Part shown: piece by piece, positions 45,667-54,621 of the stretch | Layout: the number at the start of each line of letters is the position of its first letter | How positions within the stretch are numbered: position 1 is the first letter of the stretch | NCBI GenBank assembly: GCA_963555705.1 | Contig: OY743169.1 | Span: 48,774,624 to 48,838,623 of the forward strand | Direction: 5' to 3' | Source of the DNA: Ligustrum vulgare | Lineage: Eukaryota > Streptophyta > Magnoliopsida > Lamiales > Oleaceae | DNA: 64,000 bases | Notes under the pieces: generated by a model | The model's database searches: none | What the model was told of the DNA's origin: nothing | Seen by the model: only the letters and a program-made list of their open reading frames with translations | Translations under genes and position numbers: made by a program

Positions 45667-46975
45667 TTGTGTATGTTATGTTCGAAAAAAGAGAATCTTT
45701 TCGAAGTTAACCTAGAAATAGAACATACTTTACACCGTAGATTAAGAGAAGCTAGGGAACTAGATAAACAGAAAAATCAAAAAATTCAAATGGCACACAA
45801 CAACAATCTTCTACCCCCTGTTGATCCAATAAATGAAGATGACATGCTGGTTGGTGACTTTATGACACCTCAGGTGGTTCAAAGTCAGTCCAGCATAGTC
45901 AGTCCACCATTTGGGCAAGCAAACTTCCAACTTAAAACCAATGTCATCAGTATGTTTCAAAATGGACAACAATTCGATGGAAGACCTGATGAAAACCCAC
46001 ACACACATGTTTTTAAATTTTTAGACATGTGCCAACACTTTCAATATCAGGGTGTGCCTGATGATGCTATCAGACTTAGGTTATTCCTTTACACTCTAAA
46101 AGATAGAGCTGTTGACTGGTTAGATTCTTGCCCCGCTGCCAGTATAACCACCTGGAACGATTTGGTTCAGAAGTTTTGCTCTAAATTCATGCCCCAACGA
46201 AGGTTGCCGAACTGAGACATGACATCACAGTGTTCCAGTAGCATGAAACTAAATCTTTTGATGATGCATGGAACAGATTTAAGGGCATGCTGAGAAAGTG
46301 TCCAAACCATGGGATCGCTAGAGGAGACCAAGTGAAGTTTTTCTATGAAGGATTACTTCCACACTTTAAAAACATGGTTGACTCTTTATCAAATGGTGCT
46401 TTGGGAACAAAGACCATTGGACAGGCATTGAAGCTTTTCGAAAGGATAGCAAATACAAATGTCATGTGGGGATCGGACAGGGTGGTACCAAAGAAGACAC
46501 CAGGAGTCTATGAAGTGGGCTTACACTGCCATATCAGCTAAAATTGACTCCTTGGTTTCTAAAGTGGAGCGCATAGGACTGGTGAGTCATTCATCAAAAA
46601 GTGCTAAAGTGATTTGTGAATAATGTGGTGCAAACCACGCCCCTTCAGATTGCCCTATTCTGGCTTGTCCAATTGCGCAAGTTGACTATGTACAAGGGGC
46701 CAATTCCAGAATAACCTATACTCAAATACCTATAACGCAGGGTGGCGCAATCATCCTAATTTTTCTTGGAAAGATCACTCAAATGGACACATTGCGCCCC
46801 GATTCAACAATGAAGAGAGAAATCTTGTACTAGAAGAGATGATCAAAATTTTTTTTGGAAAAGACAGAGCAGTTCATGTCTAAAACAGATCAGTTTATGA
46901 GAAAAACTAAAACCACAATTCAAAATCAGCAGACATCAATCAAAAACTGGAACACCAAGTAGGGCAGATAGCACA
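45667..46975 (+). pseudogene. Element A gag, frameshifted
   Basis: It reads SPPFGQANFQLKTNVISMFQ, FKFLDMCQHFQYQGV, DDAIRLRLFLYTLKDRAVDW and ITTWNDLVQKFCSKFMP, a frameshift at about 46200 and a TAG near 46242. It resumes with MLRKCPNHGI … QVKFFYEGLLPHFKNMVDS and another frameshift at about 46515. A zinc knuckle follows whose first CxxC holds a TAA (CE-stop-CGANHAPSDC). The capsid-like fold and knuckle are those of gypsy gag. Confidence 0.82.
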
Positions 46976-46976
46976 G

Positions 46977-47974
46977 TTGATCACAATAAGAGCCCCATGT
47001 ACATTACCCGCAACTACTGAGGTAAACCCAAAGGAACAGCTCATGGCTATAAGTGTAGTACAAAATGAGATAAATGCAATCGCTACACGTAGTGGTGTGC
47101 AGCTTCCCGAATTTGAAATAAAAAAGCCAGCTGAAGTTCCTAAAAAAATGGTGGAAAGTAGTGAGAAAATGGCTGAGAAGGAAGATAGCCATGAGGTGAA
47201 ATCAACAATTAAGCCTCATGAGTCTACTATTCCATTTCCACAAAGGCTAAAGAAAACAAGAGAGGATAAGCAGTTTAGAAAGTTTGTGAAGATGCTTAGA
47301 AAACTACACATAATTATTCCTTTCTTGGAAGCCATCACACAGATCCCAAGTTATGCCAAGCTGCTAAAGAAGATGATGTCTAGCAAGAAAAAGCTTGAAG
47401 AACTTGAGGAGGTCACTTCGAATGAAGAATGCAGTGCAATCCTGCAAAACAAGATGCAACCTTAGCTCAAATACCTTGCATTATAGGTGATTTACAATTC
47501 AACAAGGTCTTATGTGACCTAGGTGCAAGTATAAATCTGATGCCCTTGTCCGTGTACAAGAAGTTGGGATTGGGTGAAACGAAGGGTAGCAATATCATCT
47601 TACAATTGGCAGATAGATCAATTTGTTACCCTTATGGAGTTGTGGAAGATGTTCTAGTTAAAACTCACAAGTTCATATTTTCAGTTGATTTTGTCATCTT
47701 GGACATGGAGGAAGATGAAAGGGTTCCCCTGATACTTGGCAGACCATTCCTAGCCACTGCACGAGCACTAATTGATGTAGAGAAGGGAGATGTAGTGCTT
47801 CGTGCTGAAAATCAGGAAGTGACCTTCACAATGATGCAGTTCAACACCCAGGATCCACAACTTGAAAACTGTTCCACGATTGATGTAGAAATGGCCATTA
47901 GATGCTGGGAGAGGTATGAATACAAGATAAGGACAGATGATGAGGTTACACCATCCAATCTAAAGCCACCTTGA
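46977..47974 (+). pseudogene. Element A protease region
   Basis: Two overlapping frames. The first (46977-47465) is a linker with FPQRLKKTREDKQFRKFVKM and ECSAILQNK. A frameshift at about 47450 is followed by LCDLGASINLMPLSVYKKLG (active site DLGAS), LQLADRSICYPYGVVEDVLV, FVILDMEEDERVPLILGRPF and ALIDVEKGDVVLRAENQEV, ending …LKPP-stop at 47974. No pol follows. Confidence 0.83.
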
Positions 47975-48020
47975 AGATTTTTGCCAAAAAGTCTAGCTCT
48001 AGACTTTAAATGAAGCGCTT

Positions 48021-48038
48021 GTTGGGAGGCAATCCAAC
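48021..48038 (+). other. AGGCAA-loop hairpin after the element A protease stop
   Basis: GTTGGG-AGGCAA-TCCAAC is a 6-bp stem with one G-U closing pair. AAGCGCTT lies just upstream and TTTAAA before that. The counterpart in element B (51780-51797) has a different base pair at the foot and a G-C instead of G-U at the loop, with the same loop. Confidence 0.72.
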
Positions 48039-48136
48039 TTTTCAACCACATTTTCCTTTATTTGTTTTATTTTATTTTTTTGAGTTATTTTATTGTTTAG
48101 TTGTTTTACATTGCATTTTAGGATTGCTAGGTGTTG

Positions 48137-49775
48137 TGTTGAAATAATATCGCAAGTGTACGATATCGCTAGAAGTAATAAAAGTGGACTTTTGAGTCCG
48201 AGTTGTCGATCCCACGAGGACTATTTAACTCGCTATATATTTACTTCGAATATAGAATTCCTAAACGAAAACCAAAACTAACTAAGAAAATAAATTGCAG
48301 AATAAAAACAAAAAAAAACGACAAATAATTGGAAATCAATGAAATAAACAAATCAATTAAAATGAAAATAACAACTTAAACTAAAAACAATTAAAGAAAG
48401 CAAGAAACAAACGTGATGTATTTTAAACAATTGAATGAATATCGGGACTAACGATTTCGAAATAACGTTCTAACTTAATTTCTCATCTCAAGTTGTTTTC
48501 TAAAATTGTATTTGGTCGAATTCACGCATATATCTAATTTACCTCTCTCGAGTTCAAATTAGGCCTATTTAACTAAGTCAACCATGTATCTCTACAGCGG
48601 GTCAGAGTTCTCCTTAGCTAAATGCATTAAATTTCCTAAGAATTCATAAGTGACCACATGCAACCACAAATTCATATCTCTATCTTTTTGTTGAAATTGC
48701 CGGATTTTATTACATGATCTAATTGTTAACTCACCTCTCGGATTATGAAAACAACCATTAATTCATGAATTGGTGATCAAACAATTCAAGCATTAAACGC
48801 AATAATAAAATGAATACATAAATATCAAAACACCAACTTGAGAATTAAAATCAAACAAGAAACATTAAATCTAAATCATTAATCCCGATTATAAAAATTT
48901 AGCTACTCATATTTGTGGAATTAAAATCAATAAATAATAACGTAAATAAAACCCGGAGTTTGAAGTGTTGAAAAATTGGCATCACGAATTAATTCCAGCC
49001 GAGTACTTGTTTGCACCGCCGAACGTGTTCTCTCCTTTGTATTCACACGGCTCTGTCTTTTTAATTCCCAAGCTGCGTCCTTCTCAATTAATTCCAAACC
49101 TGCCAATGTATGCACTCCAAACTCCAACTTTTTCAATTGATTACCCAGAAAACTCCAGCTCCTCCACTAAAATATATATATATTTGTTTCTTCCAGCAAA
49201 CTCCAAAGTGCAGCCTTTCCTTTCCACTACACAACCAACTCAGTTATTCCCCCAGCTGCTCTCTCTCTCCACTATCTTATGTTTCTCGGCTGTCTTCCCC
49301 AGAAAATTCCAGCAGCCTCACAAATCTTGTTTATTGTGTATATAATATTCTCCAGAAAGCTCCCACTTTGTCTCTCCTTTTGTATTATGCCGTTCTCTCC
49401 TCTCAGCCGGCTGTCTCTCTCTCTACCCAAGTTTGACCTGCGGCTCTCCTCTCTGTTTATTCAGCAATGTGTATATATAAATATATACACCATCCAACCC
49501 TAAAGCCCAAATAAATTAAATTATCATTTAAGCCTCTCAATTCTTTTAAATAATATAAGTTGGTCCTTGATTCTTGACTTTCTCCAATTTGCTCCACTTT
49601 TGAGTTTTTCCATCCAAATTTTGTATAATTTCTTCAATTCCTCATTTTTCTTGACTTTGAGATAAAAATCTGAAATAATGAAAATAAACACAAACTAAGT
49701 AGAATTTATTCGAGAAAAACATTATAATATTCTAATTTCGACAGATAAATAAATGTATAAAATACACTTATTAAA
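48137..49775 (-). repeat. 3' LTR of element B
   Basis: On the minus strand it starts TTTAATAAGTGTATTTTATA after the purine tract. This is close to element A's TGATAAGTGCATTTTATA but has lost the canonical TG. It ends …CACTTGCGATATTATTTCAACA. TATA-type sequence lies near 49465-49490. The plus-strand left end TGTTGAAATAATATCGC abuts truncated element A. Confidence 0.72.
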
Positions 49776-49813
49776 CTCCCCCAAACTAGAATATTTGTTC
49801 GTCCTCGAACAAA
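49776..49813 (-). other. Element B polypurine tract with AGGA-loop hairpin
   Basis: On the minus strand TTTGTTCG-AGGA-CGAACAAA (49794-49813, 8-bp stem) is followed by TATTCTAG and the purine tract TTTGGGGGAG (49776-49785), then the LTR. Confidence 0.82.
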
Positions 49814-50390
49814 AATAAAACTAAACTATAAAATTCAAAATGAAAACAGAAATTGTTTTTGTTTTTTTTAATTTATTTACCATGCACTTCAATAATCCGA
49901 AATGACGATTCACTTTAGAGAAGAAATATGAACAACAAAAATTATTTTCATTCATTCAATGCTCAACTTCATTGTGTGTGTGTATAGCCAAAAATCGAAT
50001 GCAAACTCATGTAAAAATATACTTGACACTGTGTGACTAGTCATGCAGAAATAAGCCCGAATCCCATGTGGTCAACAATGATTTTCTTTTTATTATCCTT
50101 ACACTCTCATGGATGATCACACCTTAATGTTTTTCTCTCATATCCCGAGGTCTTTCTTATTGATGTGGTTTCTAAACATGTATAAATTGCATTTTTCCAC
50201 ACAAGGCAGCTAGGATTTGACAAATATGCACGACAGACCAAGAATAATTCATCTCCAGTCCCACACTCCAGTATTAGGAATTTTAATCAACAAAGCTTAT
50301 ACCATTTATATATCATTTTTTTTTATATGGACGACTTTTTCTTTTAATGTCCTTGTCTTTTACCATCTTTGTGCAGAACTTTTCATACTG

Positions 50391-50684
50391 GCTTTCTATA
50401 TGACCCATGTAGCGAGCTTTAGGTCGGCAGCTCCCAACTCAGTTGAGCTTAGGGTACCAGGTTCAGAGAACCCCTCAGACTTAATTACCCGAGTCATAAA
50501 GGCTTACACAGAAAAGTTAAAGATGTTTTAGTGTCCTATGTGTAAGTCCACTCTCCGTACTTGCTTTCTAGTTGACCCCTGTAGTGAGCTTTAGGTCGAT
50601 GACTCCCAAGCCAGACGACTTTAGGGCACCAGGTTTGAAAGACCCCTCGGACTTAATTACTCGAGTCAAAAAGGCTTTTGAAGA
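50391..50684. repeat. Duplicated segment in the element B 3' non-coding region
   Basis: Two units of about 122 bp (50391-50512 and 50563-50684) share GAGCTTTAGGTCG, CTCAGACTTAATTACYCGAG and TCAnAAAGGCTT. The plus-strand frames through them are not conserved between units. Confidence 0.7.
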
Positions 50685-51208
50685 GCAGAATAAGACCTTC
50701 AGCATTTTTCTGTTTTTATGCTGGTCATGGTTTATACCCGTTGATTAAAACCCCTTCCACTAAAGATGGATCATTAAAAATTTCAGAACCTCAATCTGTC
50801 AATGCCTACTTGTACTTGACCTCTTTACCCCCAAACTGCTTCTTGAGCAGTTTGGTTCTACATTTCAGGTCAGGATCTAATTTCTTAAGGTTTGGGATTT
50901 TTCAGTCAATTCTATGTTCAAAGTGCACAAGTTTATCCCACAAGTATCAAGCATTTCCCTACACAAGTTATTATTCGAAAGTGGCTATGTGCTCAAGTTT
51001 GATTAATGTCTTACATGGATGAATGTCAAGAAAAGTTTTAGTTCACATGCTGTCCAAATTTTCTAACTAAGAAAAAAAGTCAATTCAAATCATGTCATAG
51101 GTAATAAATAAATCAACAAAAATGTTCAAAATTTTCACCTTTTTTTTTTTTTTTTTTTTGAATCCCAAAAAACAAGGTATCGAATGAACAAAATGAAGAA
51201 ATGAGATA

Positions 51209-51249
51209 CCACCCCCCCAAACTAGAAAGTTACATTGTCCTCAATGTAA
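51209..51249 (-). other. Internal (central-like) purine tract with AGGA-loop hairpin in element B
   Basis: On the minus strand TTACATTG-AGGA-CAATGTAA (51230-51249, perfect 8-bp stem) is followed by CTTTCTAG and TTTGGGGGGGTGG (51209-51222). It has the same spacing and CTAGTTTGGGGG core as the terminal site 1.4 kb downstream, but no LTR follows. It may be a second plus-strand initiation site or a relic of an older 3' end. Confidence 0.72.
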
Positions 51250-51779
51250 AAGAAAAGATATATCAATTGATAACAATACATAAAAAAGGAGTTAGGTACT
51301 TCCCAGGTTTAGATGAGCGATGTTATAACTTGAAGCTTGGTTTTGATCTCGTTCGGACGATTTCGATCCGTTTCTTGTGTTTCCGTGCTTGGTTGGAAGT
51401 GTTACAAGTGGTGTGTTCCTCACAAGTAAAAGATAAACAATATTAGAATCATACACACCATTGAAATAGATCAACACAAACAATTCCAACTAAAACATAG
51501 GAAAATTTTGAATTTTCAAACACGATCAAAGTGTGCAAAATCATGCATATGATTTATTTTTAATATGATAAGAGCAATGAGGTTAAAACAATGTGGTGCA
51601 AAATTGTAACCTCATGGATGATGTATGAATTTAAACTAAAAATGCACTTGAATCAAATCAAAGAGGTTGGTGCTAGAGATGCTAACTTCAAACTCCAAGA
51701 AAGAAAAAAAATGCAAGTACTCCCTAAAAATTTAACTGCAAAGCTTTAAATAAAGTAAAATAAATGAAAAGGAAAGAAA

Positions 51780-51797
51780 ATTGGGTTGCCTCCCAAT
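51780..51797 (-). other. AGGCAA-loop hairpin after the element B protease stop
   Basis: On the minus strand ATTGGG-AGGCAA-CCCAAT is a 6-bp stem, 46 bases after the stop at 51843, with GAGCGCTT just upstream. It matches the element A hairpin in loop and position while the stem differs. Confidence 0.72.
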
Positions 51798-51842
51798 AAG
51801 CGCTCCGTTTATAGTCTAAAGCTCGACTTTTTGCAAACTTTC

Positions 51843-54455
51843 TTATGGTGGCTTAAAGGATGCTCGTGATGCCCTGCACTCTTTGCAATTTCCCGCCTTA
51901 CATTTCTCAACATTTTTGCGCACTTTCTTGAATTCTTTATTGTTGATCTGAGTGCCACCTGGTTTTTCTTCTTGCTTCAAATTATTACGAAGTTCTTGCA
52001 CCACTTTTTCCAGTTTGAAGCAACTTTCTGTCTGATAATATTTGTTAGGGTATTGAGTGATACTGAAAGTCACTTGATCATCCTGAACCCTTAAGATCAC
52101 CTCCCCCTTTTCAACATCTATCAAAGCTCATCCCGTCGCCAGAAAAGGTCTACCAAAAATAAGTGGCCTTTGACTGTCCTCTTCAATATCCAAAATCACG
52201 AAATCGACTGGAAAAATGAATTTATCCACTTTAACTAAAATGTCCTCAATGACACCATATGGATGCTTCACAGATCTGTCAGCCAGCTGTAATGTGACTT
52301 TGGTTGGTTTGGGTTTCCCTAATCCAAGTTTCTTGTAAACTGATAGAGGCATCAAATTGATCCTTGCCCCTAAATCACACAAAACTCTATCAAATTTGAA
52401 ATTGCCAATATCACAAGGGATAGAGAAACTCCCTGGATCTTTGAGTTTTGGAGGCAATTTATTTTGCAAAATTGCGCTGCACTCCTCAGTTAAGGACACG
52501 GTCTCAAATTCCCTCAATTTCCTCTTTTTAGAAATCATCTCTTTCATAAATTTGAGGTAAGCCGGCATCTGAGCTAAAGCATCTGCAAATGGAATATTGA
52601 TATGCAATTTCTTGAATACTTCCAGAAATTTACTAAACTGCTTATCCATTTTGTGATTTTGCAAACGTTGGGGGAATGGGACTGGTGGGACATAGGTCTT
52701 GACAGTCGATTGAGATTCTTCCTTTGATTTTGCAACATTATTTTGACAATTTGAATTTGATATCTCATTCATCTCCATATCCTTGTCTTCATTTTCCATC
52801 AGCTTTTCCCTCTGTTCATATATCTTCTCATGTATTTCAGGCAATTGCACATCACTTTTGGTAGTGATAGCCTGAACATCCTTCTGTACCCTATTTCTTA
52901 GGAGTTTATGAGGGAAAGGGATTGGAGGTAGATATCCATTTGGTGGAAAATATTCCTCTGCGTGAATGTATGATTCATCCTCAACAGCTACCTCATAAGC
53001 TGGAGTGTAGATTTTTTCCATTTCCACTGCAGAGATCATGTTGACTTGCTCCCTTGAATTTTTAACTGTGTTACTTGGGAGTGTTCCAGGTGCTCGCTCA
53101 GACAGTTGTTGAGCGATTTGACTTATCTGATTTTCAAGCCCTTTAAGTGCAGCCGAATGATTTTGTATGGTTGTTTGATGTAGTCCAAACATTTTATCAG
53201 TCTTCTGCATGTGTTGTTGAAACATTTCCCCCAAACTTGGTCTTCTCTCCTGCATTGGTTGGTTAAACTCGTTTTGATTGTTAGACCATTTGAAGTTTGG
53301 GTGTTGTCTCCAACCAGGGTTATAAGTAGGAGCATATGGGTCATTCTGTTGTTGATGATTGTTTTGCACAAAATTAACTTGCTCCTCTTTTGAAGCCAAC
53401 AACATGCAATTTTCGGTTGAGTGGTTCGCGCTACAATTCTCACACACTAGTGGTGATTGAATAGCGTGAACTCCTTGATGATGTGAACACAACATGTCAA
53501 CCTTTTTTGTTAGCGCAGCTAGTTGTGCATTTGTACTGGTCAGTGCATCTACATCATGCACTCCAGCAACTCTCTTTTGCACAACTCTTTCAGATGGGAA
53601 CATGGTGTGTGTTTTAGCAATGAGTTCGACCAGATCCCATGCTTGGTTGACACTTTTATTGGTAATGGACCCACCAGCAGATGAGTCCACTATGGATTTG
53701 CATTGTGGTGACAACCCACAGTAAAAGTACTGAACTTGAAGGCCTTTGTTATATCCATGATAAGGACATTTTCTAAGAAGATCCTTAAATCTACCCCAAG
53801 ATTCATGAAAACTCTCACCGTCTAGTTGTTGAAACGTAGATATCTCCAATCTCAGTTTAGCGACCTTAGCAGGTGAGAAATATTTATTACAAAATTTTCG
53901 AGCTAGGTCATCCCATGTGGTTATGCTAAATTCAGGTTCAGAATCAAGCCACTCCAATGCACTATCTCTTAAAGTGTAAGGAAATAGTCGCAAACGAATG
54001 GCATCATCGTTTATGCCTTGAAATTGGAAATTCTGGCACATTCTCCCAAATCTTGCAACATGAGCGTTGGGGTCCTCGTCTGCCTTTCCAAAAAATTGGA
54101 GATTATTACTGAAAAGATTTATTAAATCTGCTCTCAATTGAAAGTCATTCTTTCCAAAAGGCGGATATAATATGCTAGAACGGTTTGCAGTGGCAACAGG
54201 AGTCAAGAATTGACCCATAGGAAGGTCTCCTACATTGTCATCTTGAACATTAGGTTCATGGACTTGATTGTTTTGTGGTGCTGCATTAGGAGCAAGAGCT
54301 CTTGCAGCGGCATTTAGCTCAAGTTCAAAGTTTTCGTTTGGATTAATAGGATCAGCCATTTGGTTCAGATTTTGTTGTTCCCTACGTCGTCCTCTAAAGA
54401 ATTGTTCAATTTCAGGTTCGAAAGGTAAAAGATTTTCCCTTTGCGAACGGAGCAT
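51843..54455 (-). pseudogene. Element B gag-protease, one in-frame stop
   Basis: The minus-strand frame from ATG 54455 is open for 775 codons, stops at TGA (52128-52130), and continues in phase to 51843 (871 codons in all). The TGA sits where the family has ATGRALID, a CGA-to-TGA change. Gag reads YPPFGKNDFQLRADLINLFS, QNFQFQGINDDAIRLRLFPY, ITTWDDLARKFCNKYFSP and SFHESWGRFKDLLRKCPYHG; the knuckle is CENCSANHSTENC (CX2CX3HX4C). A Gln-rich spacer and a linker follow. The protease is LCDLGARINLMPLSVYKKLG (DLGAR, usually DLGAS), then FVILDIEEDSQRPLIFGRPF. The stop falls after the protease core, so gag and most of the protease could still be made. Confidence 0.88.
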
Positions 54456-54604
54456 AAAAGGACAAGAAGAATTTTTTTTTTTTTTTGGAAATTTTTTGAT
54501 GTTTTTGTTTATTATGAATCAAAATACTAAAAACTTAAGGCAAACTAAATCTAAAAGTTAAGAATGCTAAAAATCAAAATAAATAAATAACAAATTAAAA
54601 TAGT

Positions 54605-54621
54605 CCCCGGCAACGGCGCCA
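54605..54621 (-). other. Primer-binding site complementary to tRNA-Asp
   Basis: The minus strand reads TGGCGCCGTTGCCGGGG, matching the complement of the 3' end of plant tRNA-Asp (…CCCCGGCAACGGCGCCA) over 17 bases, and lies 150 bp upstream of the gag start. It is not a tRNA gene. LTR sequence should follow on its right but does not. Confidence 0.82.

Larger units (their letters stand above)
44338..48136 (+). mobile_element. Element A: gag-protease LTR retrotransposon, 5' LTR to truncated 3' part
   Basis: A 5' LTR (44338-45521) is followed by a leader, a broken gag (45667 to about 46975) and a protease (to 47974). A hairpin (48021-48038) and a T-rich tail follow, up to the LTR of element B at 48137. 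No RT, RNase H or integrase is present. The PBS expected after the LTR is absent. Gag and protease resemble the Athila/Tat branch of Ty3/gypsy (GASINLMPLS, LILGRPFLAT). Confidence 0.75.
48137..54621 (-). mobile_element. Element B: gag-protease-only LTR retrotransposon (no pol)
   Basis: On the minus strand the order is PBS (54605-54621), leader, an almost open gag-protease frame (54455-51843), hairpin (51797-51780), internal purine tract (51209-51222), non-coding 3' part, polypurine tract (49776-49785) and 3' LTR (49775-48137). PBS to PPT is only about 4.85 kb and contains no RT or integrase, so mobilisation would need enzymes in trans. The 5' LTR is gone: C-rich foldback DNA starts directly at the PBS. 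Confidence 0.82.

Noticed and set aside
48965..49503. Overlapping Ser/Pro/Leu-rich frames of 74-126 codons
   Set aside because: They lie inside the LTR of element B in CT-rich sequence, in several frames at once, with no domain.
50217..51022. 104- and 114-codon plus-strand frames in element B's 3' region
   Set aside because: They run antisense to the element, across a duplicated segment, and the duplicate does not keep the frame.
54605..54621. Possible tRNA-Asp gene
   Set aside because: Only the 3' 17 bases match and they sit where a primer-binding site belongs; there is no cloverleaf upstream.
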